Shown: positions 12,107 through 35,922, numbered from the stretch's first letter. The stretch: 64,000 nucleotides of DNA from Paramacrobiotus metropolitanus (GCF_019649055.1 NW_026570253.1:992001-1056000), one strand, 5' to 3'. A program made the numbers and translations. Notes: generated by a model from the sequence alone, not told the origin.

Positions 12107-13240
12107 GTGTTCTTTATCGACAACAGCCAGTATTCATAACAACATGCCTGCGCTGATTTACACTAATAAAAATGATCGAATGTAAACATTAAAAAAGCAT
12201 CCAAAATCATTATAGCCACTCGTAGCCTTCGGACGTGCAGGCAGTGTACTAAAAACAGCTGCAGCATTTCCACGGATTACAGCTAAACTAAATCGTTGTC
12301 TTAAAAAGGCGGTAGATCTAGGTTCGCCGGTAACTTCACGGATTTTTCTGCCGACGAAACGGATCAGCTCGGCAAAAGGCATTCCGAAAGTCCCGAACGT
12401 CTCGACTGCCAGCGGCTAAAACAGATATCCCATTTCTTCGATAAAATCGTATGTCCGACGCTTGCTTGCTTCGGCCAGTTGTGCTACACTTCCCGCTTTC
12501 TTCGAGCTGGCATGCACATGAGACACCGCCACAGTATCCCAGCAAGTCGCGTCCCACACAAGCGCTTTACCATCCCGCACAGGAATCAAGGTCATGCCGT
12601 CTGGCCGCTTGTTATTGCGTGCAGACAATCCGACCGGTTCGCTTTGGCAAGGATAACCCGCAATCTCCAAGCCCCGTTTAACTTCGTTGTTCAGTTCGAC
12701 ATGCCGCGACCATCTACCTTTGCTGCCTGAACAGGACAGTCCATGGTGACCGTTAATTTCCACATGACTCCCACAATTCACGCAGTCGTGTTCCTCTACA
12801 ACAGGAAGCCCAAAGCGTAGAGCGACGCCCACTCTAACTTCCTCGTCTCGCAGGAATGTACGCAGATTAGGTGCTGGGAGGGCATTTAACCAAGCGCCAG
12901 AGTCGCGGTGCAGGGCAGCCAGTAATACGGCCTTTTCCGTTTTATTCGTGGCAGCTAATCTCAACGAGGATACGACACGGTCTATCGGTGGTCGATCCCA
13001 TGTTTACTGGAACTTTCTGTTCTCTTCGGCTGGGGGCTCGCAAAGGGTGTACTTCGTCCACTGCTGTACTACAGGATCCAGGAGCGCCGCCGTCGCGGGC
13101 TGGTAGATTTCCGAGACTGACGCAATCACCGAATACGCCGATGCCAAAAAGGCAGGAAATACAAGCGATTCAGTGGTTCGCAGCCCCAGCCCACCATCCC
13201 TAACTGGCAACGTAATCTGGCTCCACTGCAGATCATTTCG
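12107..13240 (-). pseudogene. 5'-truncated non-LTR retrotransposon, C-terminal zinc finger and REL endonuclease
   Basis: One minus-strand reading frame runs from about 13240 to 12158, broken only by two in-frame stops (TAA at 13004-13006, TAG at about 12416-12418) and no frameshift. In order it shows a post-RT block with GGLGLR and PAFLAS, then a CCHC zinc finger (CVNCG, then H and C; CX2CX8HX4C), RHVELN, PVGLSARNNKRPDG and LVWDATCWDTVAVSH, and a terminal block ending QRFSLAVIRGNAA. The RPD and following acidic residue match the PD-(D/E)XK restriction-like endonuclease found at the C-terminus of R2/R4-type LINEs. The reverse transcriptase domain is missing. The 5' junction passes straight into TAGGTTATTATAGG of the array. 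The element is dead as it stands, but degeneration is slight, so insertion seems fairly recent. Confidence 0.85.
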
Positions 13241-14090
13241 TAGGTTATTATAGGTTTCTCATTTTTCTTAAGTTATTTTAGGTTTCTTAGGTTTCTTAGG
13301 TTATTCTTATGCTATTTTGGGTTTTCTTAGGTTTCTTAATTTATTTTCAGGTTATCTTAGGTTTCTTAGGTTATTCTTCGGTTATCTCAGGTTTCTTATG
13401 TTATTCTTATGTTATCCTAGGTTTCTTAGATTATTCTTATGTTATCTTAGGTTATCTTACGTTTCTTAGCTTTCTTAGGCTTCTCAGGTTTCTTGGGCTA
13501 TTCTTGGGTTATATCTTAAATTTCTTATGTTATTTTTATGTTAACTTATTTTTCTTATGTTATTCTTATGTTATCTTAGATGTCTTATGGTTTTGTAATT
13601 TTATCTTATGTTATCTTTGGTGTCTTAGTTTTCTTAGGTTTCTTAGGTTTCTTAGGTTTCTTAGGTTTCTTAGGTTTCTTAGGTTTCTCAGGTTTCTCAG
13701 GTATCTTAGGTATCTTAGGTTTCTTAGGTTATTCTTCGGTTATCTTAGGTTTTTTAGGTTTCTTAGGTTATTCTTATGTTGTCTTAGGTTATCTTAAGTT
13801 TCTTAGGTTTCTTTGGTTATCTTAGGTTTTTTTAGGTTATTCTTAGGTTTCTTACGTTATTCTTTGGGTTTTTAGGTTTTCTTAGGTTTTTTGGATTTCT
13901 TAGGTTTCTTATGTTTTCTTAGGGTTTCTTCGTTTTTCTTAGATTTTCTTATGTTATTCTTGGTATTGGTTGGTTATTTTAGGTTATTTGGCTTTCTTAA
14001 TTTTTCTATGGGTCTCTTAAGTTTTCTAAGACTTTTTGAATTATGTTAGAATTTGTTGGGTTTTCTTAAGATTTTTTGTTTTTTAAATCC

Positions 14091-16005
14091 AAGGACGGTG
14101 GGGTTCATTCGATGGCCTGTAGTTTCTTAGATATCTTCGAACCATTGTTTGAGTTTCTTCTGAATGTCTCACTGTCTGTCTGTGTTAAATTGCTAATTTT
14201 TGATAATGATTGTCTTTCTTAGTTCTGTTCATTTTTTACTCATTCCAGGACTGGATGTCAATCAAAGGTCATTTTTTTAGATTTTTCTGGATTTAAATTA
14301 CTATGTCAAAGTTACATCGGAATTAAGGCTTTCTGCACAAATTAAGTTTAACTGAGGGTTTGCCGAAATGAACTGTGGCCGAAGTGATCGGCGGCCGAAG
14401 TGAACGGCGGCCGAAATGAACGCGGATGAAATGAAAACGGCCGAAGTGATCGGTAGCCTTTTATAGTTTATACAGGCACAAAATAACAAGCAGCAAATAT
14501 TGAATCTCATTCTCAGAGTATAAATGCCAGAAACTTTTCAAAGGGGAATGAGGCAACGTACGAAAACCGCTTAGCACTTCAGGCTGACGTGGGCAGTCCT
14601 GCGTCCACCTTCGGCTGGCTGACACTGCGGTGACGGCACAACAGCAAAGATGACGACCAATCAGAAGGAAATCATGTAACGTAGATCACGAGTTCACACC
14701 TGTTTCGCCGACTCACTACTGATAATCACCTTGATTTTAACATTTAAAAATAAACAGCGATTGTCAAATTTTATACTCGAAAAATCTGTTTGCCCCCCTG
14801 TTAAATTTTCGGCTTTTCGGAAACGAATTTGGCCCTTCAAACTTTGACCCCCCTTTTCGCCAGATTTTGACGCCCCCTGCCTCACTGGTTCTGCTGCTAC
14901 CCGCACGATATTGCCCAAACTGTATCTTTACTTTTTAATGATGGTGCACCTTCGAACATCTGGAGTCCTGAACGTTGTCGGTTAAGCATTTGTCATCCAA
15001 AAACGCTATGCATTTTTGCTGTCCTTATTGCAGATTTAAAACTTTCTTTCAGGAACTGGTTACTGACTGCTCTGATTGGCCAATGTTTGCGAATAGGCAG
15101 TAAGGTTCATGATTCACCGCGGCTGGCGATTGGTTCGGTTCGACTCGAGTGGTGACGGCTGGATCGGTGTTGACCGTACAATCGCCTTTCCCTGCTGCGG
15201 CTGAAATAGCAACAAACATTTCAAACGTGTTGATTCCTTTTCGGTGTTTTCGAATTTTTTCCTACACGAAAATTTATTTTTTCATTGATATACTATGTAC
15301 GGACTCGGTTCTGTAGAAAAACTACTTGAAATGCTGTAATCGTATCATTTTGCATTTGAATTTATTGTACTGGGTGGTTATTGGTGCTTGCACTGCAGAG
15401 GTAAGCAAGAAGTGAAATAACAGGTGGCGAATCTACGGCAGTGCATTCCAGTGTATCACGTCTGCTGTAATGCCGTTTGAGTGTGCAGCGTCGTAGTCGG
15501 TGGTCGTACCCAGCCATAAAATCCTCCACGTATCGGATTACATGGTACCGCTCGTGTACACAACGTCTACAAAAATTTCATACGTGAGTGTCCGTGAAAA
15601 GTGTAGCCAGTACTCTGCATGTAAAAAGAGCGAGAAACGAAGATTCAGTTCCAAGTGAAAGAGAGAGAGATGTTTGAATATGTGCTGACGCCGCGAGCAT
15701 TTTCGCCATACTAGCTTGGGTGGCCACCACTAACTGCTCAGACCGTTTTTCTCCCCAGCGTACGTTTTCTACTGTTGTTGTCCGCTGTTAAAAAGATTTT
15801 ATCCGGTTTGACTGTTGTGCGTTTGTGCGTAGCGGTGATGCGAGATCAATTGACGAACACTTCCTGGTCGTTCAAGGTTCTTCAATGAACGTTGTTGTTG
15901 TTTGCTGGTTTGTAGACTGTGCCGTTACATCCGCAAGAGAGAGCAAAATACTATCCCTTTCCCGGCTTTCCGTAATCTGATTTATCCCCGTGTTGTGGCG
16001 GCGTC
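14091..16005. other. Intergenic and presumptive 5' region of the myosin gene
   Basis: 14345-14460 contains several copies of a short unit CGGCCGAAGTGA(A/T)CGG in imperfect tandem. The remainder is unique sequence without a recognisable exon. The stretch 15100-15990 has moderate G+C and several candidate donor sites and probably contains the myosin promoter and 5' untranslated exon; a likely acceptor-like or leader sequence precedes the start codon at 16006. Confidence 0.4.
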
Positions 16006-29603
<13,598 letters not shown>

Positions 29604-30480
29604 GGGGGAGATTTGATTACTGAAGGACCATTTTCTTGTAAATCAGCCGCCACATTTCTGATCGTTTTATTTTTTTAACAAGTGTTGGATGTGTTACAAT
29701 AATATTATATTATGAGTCGTATGGTATTATTAAATTTGAGAAATCGTTTTCCCGTAGGATTTCGACAAGTGTGGACAGTGCTGGAACTGTGTCCCGTGAT
29801 TGGATTGATGCCTACAGAATGCAGAAATGAAACTTATTAATGCTTTTCTCATTTCACTATGTCTTCGTTTGGTGTTTTGCCATTTTTTTATCAAAGGTTG
29901 GATTTTTTGCGCAGTGGGGAGGCGGATATTGGGCGGCGTTTGTTTAAAGCTTCCCTTATTGATTTCTTCATTGGGTGTGACCAAGTTGATGGATGCCTGT
30001 TGCACATTTCCAGCTGTAATTTCCTGTTTTTTAATATTGCTCCATTTTGTAACAGCTGTTGCGCTTAATTTCCTTTTCATTAAAATGTTTAGATTTTTTT
30101 AAGCGTTTGATTGAATTTAGCGGCTTGCGTCTGACAGTGAGCAGTTAAGCATGTTTTACGAATGAATTTTGTTTTGATATATACGAATATATATGGGATG
30201 CTTTGTATGTTGGCAGCTATTTTTCGGAGTGCCCAATAAGCAGTAACGTACTGACAGCATGTTGATTTGTTGTATTAAACGTTCAGTTCAAATTTTGTGT
30301 TTTCGGTCGTGAAAATTAACACAAAATTTTGGAAACAACAAAGTGTGTAGAAACAAATAACCAAGTACCAACACCTCAAAGTGCAGATTTTCTTAGCAAA
30401 TAATTAACAAACTCACCAAAAATATCATCAAATAACGCGAAAGAATATCAAGTTTTAAGTACTGTAACACAACGGCGTTT
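29604..30480. other. Myosin 3' region and intergenic DNA
   Basis: The presumed 3' untranslated region of the myosin gene follows the stop codon. There is no clean AATAAA near the stop; variants such as ATTAAA occur later. No coding exon is evident, and the short open frames at 29730-30100 are low-complexity, hydrophobic AT-rich translations. Confidence 0.4.
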
Positions 30481-30493
30481 CCGGCAACACAGT

Positions 30494-30657
30494 AGTGAGT
30501 CGGCGAAGTCCGCCGTAAACCGTAAAACGGGCACCGCTTTTAATCAAGAGTACAGAGTTAGACAGAGCGTGTGTCTAACGAATTTCTGTCTGCTCCCTTG
30601 ATTAAATGCGTTTCACGGCGCCCGGTCGCCTGCCCAGGCGGACTTCGCCGACTCACT
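30494..30657. repeat. Foldback element with 21-bp perfect terminal inverted repeats
   Basis: The left arm (30494-30514, AGTGAGTCGGCGAAGTCCGC plus C) is exactly complementary to the right arm (30637-30657). Inside, GCTTTTAATCAAG (about 30535) pairs with CTTGATTAAATGC (about 30596), and GTTAGACA pairs with TGTCTAAC around the centre (30559-30581). The whole 164 bp therefore folds as a nested hairpin. It has no coding capacity and resembles a non-autonomous foldback or MITE insertion. TAGTA-like triplets occur at both outer edges and may be target-site remnants. Confidence 0.8.
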
Positions 30658-30768
30658 AGTAGTATAAACTCGCCGAGCCACTCTCAACAAACCAAAGATA
30701 CTGTGGAAATTTCGTTGCAAACGAAAATCAATAAAATTTATTTATCAATCAGCGATTGATCCTGTTCA

Positions 30769-30823
30769 GAACTTGTAGAACTAAGCACGTTCGTTCAGAA
30801 CTTGTAGAACTAAAAACGTTCGC
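30769..30823. repeat. Short tandem duplication
   Basis: Two adjacent copies of a ~27-bp unit, GTTCAGAACTTGTAGAACTA followed by A(G/A)(C/A)ACGTTC. The unit contains a small internal palindrome-like GTTC...GAAC. Function unknown. The rest of 30824-31102 shows nothing. Confidence 0.65.
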
Positions 30824-31102
30824 AACTCGCACGCATCGCTACAAACTGTTTGAAAATTTAACACAGATCACATGCGCGCGCGATGCAGCTGACTGCTAGT
30901 AGTAGAAACTATATGAATTCACAAAAAATATTAAAATAACGTATTACGAGCCCAGCGCCCCAAGGTTACACCCATCAAGATCATGTCTAGTTCAAAATTA
31001 TCACCGGTGTGTCACACCGCTCCGGATCCCAGCGACTAAACCCACAATATAATTATTAACATTTTTCCAAAAAAACTACGGTGCCGGTCAACGCGACGAG
31101 GC

Positions 31103-31984
31103 TCAGCAACAATCCCAATTGTACGCCACTTTCGAAAAATCTCGTTTCTCCAGATCTTCCGGCCGGATGAAGAAATTCCCCACTCCCATGTCGCCCCACA
31201 TGATCCCGTTCGTTCCGTCACTATCCAGCTGGAACAAGAGCTCATAGCCGCGCAGATCGCTGGAGCCCGTCCGGGGATCTTCCTGCGTGAAGACGGGATA
31301 CCCGCCGATCTGGTGTCCGTTTGACCGCAGATGCTCATCGAAGGCCTCGTACGCCTCGGGGCGGGTGTCGTACGTCTCACCCCCAAAAATCTCTTCCCGA
31401 CGGTAATCATTGGGCGTCATGTACTGCTGGAAGGGCTGGAACTCCATGGCCAACTCCACGTTTCGCTCCAGCGGCCAGTACATCTGCGATTCTTTCCCGG
31501 ACGCGACGTCCACGATGTTCTCGCCCTCAATGCGGAACGGCAGTTCGGTCTGCAGCTGCGATGCATCTTCTGTCACATCAGGGAAATACTGGACACGGAA
31601 CAAATCCTGTTCGGTGGTACTAGCATTGGAATTCAGATTCAGCCCCATCATATCGTCCGTGGGATCGATGAAGAACTGCAGGATTCCCTTGTCCGGATAA
31701 CCGCTGAGACGGGGTGTTTCGGCGAAGTTGATCTGCGCCAGTAAGAGCAACGCGCTGCCCGCAGAACTACGGGGGTATTCGGCTGATTTAGGGAGGTACG
31801 GCGTTCCGCCCACTTTGCTCTGCCACGGCTGCAAGTTTTTGGCCGGGTGCAGTTTGATGTTGACGGCATCCTTCAGCGTCGCGCGGATCTTCTCAGCGAA
31901 GGGAGCCAGTTCAGGCGGAATGACGGGTAATGCCCGGGAATCCATGGGAATGTGTGGCTGCTTCAGTGTCTTCTTAAAACTCAA
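31103..31984 (-). CDS. DUF1963 / YwqG-family protein, intronless
   Basis: A single uninterrupted frame of 293 residues with no sign of introns. Family blocks of the YwqG/DUF1963 proteins are clear: KVGGTPYLPKSAEYP, LLLLAQINFAETPRLSGYPD, GILQFFIDPTDDMMG, FRVQYFPD, GGYPVFTQEDPR, LLFQLDSD and MWGDMGVGNFFI, ending DFSKVAYNWDCC. The family is widespread in bacteria and scattered in eukaryotes; its biochemical role is not established, so I assign none. The length fits a complete protein. Codons are G+C-rich compared with flanking DNA, and the lack of introns contrasts with the intron-rich neighbours. That pattern is compatible with acquisition from bacteria or with a retrocopy. The start at 31984 is the first ATG; a second in-frame ATG lies 13 codons later. 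Confidence 0.9.
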   Translation of the reverse strand: MSFKKTLKQPHIPMDSRALPVIPPELAPFAEKIRATLKDAVNIKLHPAKNLQPWQSKVGGTPYLPKSAEYPRSSAGSALLLLAQINFAETPRLSGYPDKGILQFFIDPTDDMMGLNLNSNASTTEQDLFRVQYFPDVTEDASQLQTELPFRIEGENIVDVASGKESQMYWPLERNVELAMEFQPFQQYMTPNDYRREEIFGGETYDTRPEAYEAFDEHLRSNGHQIGGYPVFTQEDPRTGSSDLRGYELLFQLDSDGTNGIMWGDMGVGNFFIRPEDLEKRDFSKVAYNWDCC

Positions 31985-33655
31985 TCTTACAAGTTACAAG
32001 TTAATCTGATTCCGAAGCACCACCAAACGAAGTCAATTGTTAAAACGCTGACTAGACAGATACTTGTACACTTAATAAGTATGAACAGGTATCGTATGTA
32101 CAAAGCTGCAAAACGACAGTACAATAAATTAAAAATAAAAATATCGATAGAAATCAGCTTTTAACATCCGAGGCAGCTGCAGTTATACGAGAGTGAGAAG
32201 TGGAGAAAAGCAATTCGGCTTTTATCTAAGCGCATACTACGAGATAATATTATTTAGTCCATTTTTTTCTGATTTATTTTTTTTGTTTGCAGATTTAGTG
32301 CAGGTGTAGCAGTAGCATGCTGTATGTAAATCTTCAAAATCGTAACTTTGTTTAAATTTTAATGAGTTTAAAATTAAATAACGCATACTATTAGGCAAAA
32401 CAAATGTTTTTTCGTTTTTATTTTCGGGTTATTCATTGTGAGCCTGTGCTGTTAACATACCTGCCTATGGAGAACTCATTCGAGATTTCTTATAGGCGGC
32501 TATGCTAACCACGTATGCTCTCAGTGCCAAACCTCAAGACGAAACCAAAAAATCAATTGTTCTGCCTAATAGTATGCGTCATTCTGTATTTTTTAAGCTC
32601 ATACAGAAAAATTTAACACGGAAACTATCAAAGTTACGAATTTTTGAAGATTTACATTCCAGCAGCGTGCTGCATAGGCCACCGCACGCGTACTGCAGCT
32701 ACGTTGCTGCTAGACAGCTGGCGAAAACTTTGCCACTAGTAAAGCAAACAAAATAGGCAATAAATTCAAGAAAAAAGAATGGACTGCTCTGTAAATAGTA
32801 TTGCTCTCGCACGGGCATATTGCAGACATGCTACAACATGTTGCATCTCGTTGTTTTGTGCTGTCGATGCATGTATCTGTTAGTTGTACTTGTCATAAAA
32901 ACGTTTGGGTAGGTGATTCACCATATCGTCATCAGAGCCTGTTTTATTTGACTAGTTACTACGCTAAACTACCCCATGAAGTTTCGTGACGGGCACTGAC
33001 GGCGATGTTTCTGTTCAGCAAGCCTTTTATAGCGTATTAATGTGACCGGAAGTGAGTGACCGTTTCAGCTGGTAAGTGTTCCCGTAACTGGGGACGGAGA
33101 TCCATGAATAGTACAAATACCATTATTTATCTTGAAATATATATATATTTCATATATATATATTGAAATATATATATATTACGTAATGTGCAATAACACA
33201 CTAATCTACACTAGTTTACTAATGGTAAGTACACAGTATATAGATATTTGATAGTATACACCAAGTGCGGTAAGTTGCTTCAAAAATTCTGAAACACACG
33301 ACTGTGCTATCGGCTTTGCCATAATAGTCGAAATATAGAAAGTTGTAGCTTTTAACACGATATTTCAACTTTCAAGCTTTGACCACGTGGTCAAAGTTGG
33401 AAAGTTAATGTGGATTACTTCCTAATTCGCTGCAAATACTACTACCGGTTGTGTTTATTGTCATATTCTTATTTCGTTTCTAGGTTGTCTTCCCTTTTCG
33501 GTGCTCTTCGCACACCAGTTTCGGTGATAGTTGTGTTAACAAGCTCAAAAGAAAATTACGTATTCCTCAACCACGTATACGCACGTATATATTAATAGCG
33601 TAAAAGTATGGAAAACACATACCTAAATGCAATTAAACCTTTTCCAGACAAATTG
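31985..33655. other. Intergenic region with AT-rich palindromes
   Basis: No recognisable exon on either strand. 33131-33180 consists of alternating TGAAATATATATATAT palindromic units. Between 33340 and 33410 there is a palindrome listed separately. Short open frames here have no protein-like composition. Confidence 0.4.
33368..33407. repeat. 40-bp imperfect palindrome centred on CACGTG
   Basis: The left half AACTTTCAAGCTTTGACCAC faces GTGGTCAAAGTTGGAAAGTT, with only two or three mismatches; the centre CACGTG is a canonical E-box. It is about 250 bp beyond the 3' end of the minus-strand secreted protein gene, so a role is uncertain. It could be a bHLH-binding element or another foldback remnant. 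Confidence 0.6.
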
Positions 33656-35140
33656 CTACAATAACTGACCATGCCGAGCCGTTGCAAATGGACTGTTGTA
33701 AACATCTTTTCTTTCTTCAAAAGTGCCTTTATGGTGATCATGCGTTGCTCGACCACGCCCACGTGGGCGTTTGCGACGACCGCCGTAATTCTTGGCTTCC
33801 TTCTGACCGTTTCGCGCAAAGGGCTCCCGATTAACAGTAGTTACAGTACCATGACCTTTCGATGCACGTTGGCTTGTGTGATTACTTCCGGTGCTCCAGG
33901 GCGATGTGCCGTTTCTACCCGGAACACTCATGACTGGATCGTCAAGGTTAGCGCTGGTTTTTGCAAGCCTAGGCCCATTTGATCTGAAACCATTTGCGGG
34001 ACTCGGAAGGGAGTATTCGCCGATGGGATACGCATGCGGTAACCTGAAAGGGGGAACATGGTGTTCACCACCATGACCTCTTGGGCGATATGGTGGCGTC
34101 CGCGGAATTTCGCCTTCCTGAAACAGTCTCCCCGGAGCGTTCCGGAAACCGTGCAACATGCTGGGCGTGTCTTGATCCAGACTTCCGGGTAGGCTAACAT
34201 GCACAGGAGACGTTTTGCCGTGGTTAGAACTAACAGCGGCATCCTGCTCTGTTTTATCCGACCAACTATTAGACACATGCGGGTTCGGAATGAGATTATA
34301 TCCGTCAATAGGCGGTCGATTGTCGTCAGCATTTGGACGCTGGAATCCATCACCGTTAATAACTGATGCATCAAGAACCTCACTGCGCGCATCGGAATTA
34401 ATATACTGGTTAGAGCTATCGCCAGGCTCAGCGATGCCGTTAAAATTGTGCATCCCGTTGTCAGAAGTTGAAGAATCATCGCCAACATCGTCCGAATTCG
34501 GTCCAGCCGAAAGGTCAGTGTCACCGTTCGCATTTTGGTTGGTGTTGCCATTCGCGTGTATAAAATCTAAAAGGTCACCTGTGTGCTGCACACCAAGATT
34601 TTGTAGAAAAGCTGAAGAGTTTGGCGGAAAATAATTAAAATTCGGGTTGGAGTTGTCATCCAATATCGAGAATACATCAAGAATATCGGCAGGAGCTTCG
34701 TCGGAGTTCAGTTCATTGTACGCATCGGCATTGCTATCGTTAGAAGCGTAACTACTGGCTTCTTTGTCGATGTCAGTCATAAAAAAATTCGAAACGGATT
34801 TTGAAGAATTGTGGAAACTGGACTGACTAGCATTAAAGGTTGTTTTATCCGTTGTGGCAGCGGAATTAAGGTCTTCTATGCCCACAGTTCTCCAGGTTTC
34901 CGTCGATGAGCTGTCGGTAACTATCGCCTTGTTCGTACTGGTGTCGCCGGAATATATGGAATTTTCGGTGGATAAAGTGTTTTCTGTGCTGTCGTACGGC
35001 TCAGTTTGAGCGAATATACTGGACGCTAACGTTTCCATTTGGCGTGCCATCTCAAAAAGAGGATGCTCTGCATCGTTTCGGTAAAACAACGCTGTAAACA
35101 CCAGAATCTGCACGATTAGCTGGGAGAGCGACGCTGTCAT
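33656..35140 (-). CDS. Secreted, intrinsically disordered protein of unknown function, intronless
   Basis: I do not recognise the family. The open frame extends upstream to 35257, but I place the start at 35140 because MTASLSQLIVQILVFTALFY is a good signal peptide and the preceding 39 residues are basic and unlike it; this gives 494 residues. After the signal the protein has no hydrophobic segment. The first half is rich in Asn, Asp, Ser and Thr and acidic, with many N-X-S/T sequons. The second half is rich in Pro, Gly, His and Arg and becomes strongly basic (GGRRKRPRGRGR) near the C-terminus. Such charge segregation and low complexity predict disorder. No introns. A cuticle, mucin-like or matrix protein is possible; this is inference. 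Confidence 0.7.
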   Translation of the reverse strand: MTASLSQLIVQILVFTALFYRNDAEHPLFEMARQMETLASSIFAQTEPYDSTENTLSTENSIYSGDTSTNKAIVTDSSSTETWRTVGIEDLNSAATTDKTTFNASQSSFHNSSKSVSNFFMTDIDKEASSYASNDSNADAYNELNSDEAPADILDVFSILDDNSNPNFNYFPPNSSAFLQNLGVQHTGDLLDFIHANGNTNQNANGDTDLSAGPNSDDVGDDSSTSDNGMHNFNGIAEPGDSSNQYINSDARSEVLDASVINGDGFQRPNADDNRPPIDGYNLIPNPHVSNSWSDKTEQDAAVSSNHGKTSPVHVSLPGSLDQDTPSMLHGFRNAPGRLFQEGEIPRTPPYRPRGHGGEHHVPPFRLPHAYPIGEYSLPSPANGFRSNGPRLAKTSANLDDPVMSVPGRNGTSPWSTGSNHTSQRASKGHGTVTTVNREPFARNGQKEAKNYGGRRKRPRGRGRATHDHHKGTFEERKDVYNSPFATARHGQLL

Positions 35141-35922
35141 ATTCTCACGATCAGTTTGCTGCAGTGATATTAATACTGGCGATGCTGCAGTCCGATGGCT
35201 CTCGTAATTTAACCGAATGAGCAGCGTTTTTGAACGCTTGCGCGTGAAATAAGACAATGGACATTCTTATTATGTACCTCTTTTTATTTTGCGCAATTTT
35301 TTGCAAAGAACTGAGTATAACGAAAAAATTGTATATTAATAATATTAAACGCATCGTTCTCGCCTCAGGTAGTAGGATGGTAAAACGTAAACTTATAAAG
35401 TTCTTGCACACGATGATAAGTACATTATGTAAAGATTATTATTGTCTCGGTAAGTGAAAGTTTTATCCGTTCGCATAGAAACTAACACGCACAGCAGGCA
35501 GGTGCATATTTTTTTATACGACTGTGTACTGTCTGTAGTGCTCTGTACTACTCTGAATGTTTCTGTTTGTTTTCTGATGAACAATATGCATGCATTATAG
35601 CGTAGAGCACTTGTTAATTATTAAACCCTAATCAAATCGGAACACGTCAAAGACGCTTTAAAGAGGTGTGTTAATTGTTCGCTTTCTAACGATATTGATT
35701 TATTACGTAATTAGAATATTAACGAAACTATATAATCACGCTCAGCTCAGACGTCAACAACGAACAAAATCCCATCAAACCAACGGCCAAGTAACAAAAC
35801 AAAACAAAGGCAAGAAAATGGGGATAAGTTATAAATCTATAACTAGGGAAATCAGAAAATCAAGTACTCGTACCTATGAGCGTCACATTTCTTTGGTATC
35901 ACAGAGAACCGACGCGGTTCGC
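35141..35922. other. Intergenic region between secreted protein and PXYLP1-like gene
   Basis: Contains the presumed 5' region of the minus-strand secreted protein gene and the 3' flank of the phosphatase gene. The open frames on the plus strand over the phosphatase coding sequence are antisense shadows. Nothing else seen. Confidence 0.4.

Larger units (their letters stand above)
10850..14090. repeat. Telomere-like minisatellite array, unit TTAGGTTTC
   Basis: About 3.2 kb dominated by the 9-bp unit TTAGGTTTC, with runs of perfect copies (for example 11810-12000 and 13626-13690) mixed with variant units such as TTATGTTATTC, TTATCTTAGG and TTAGATTTC, decaying towards 14090. Because the period is 9, one frame reads as an endless FLG tripeptide without stops; this explains the long plus-strand open frames here and is not a protein. 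Higher-order blocks recur: a ~100-bp block ending in TTTATGTTAACTT is found around 10860-10888, 11293-11399, 12000-12106 and 13440-13547. The unit contains TTAGG, the arthropod-type telomeric pentamer, but lies between ordinary genes, so it is interstitial. Two retrotransposon fragments interrupt it. Confidence 0.9.

Noticed and set aside
11400-13240. A CRISPR array or phage-like system within the repeat region
   Set aside because: The repeat is a simple 9-bp tandem without unique spacers, and the genome is eukaryotic with spliced genes on both sides.
33928-34551. 207-codon minus-strand frame inside the disordered secreted protein gene
   Set aside because: It is an alternative frame of the same DNA; the 494-residue frame is longer and begins with a signal peptide.
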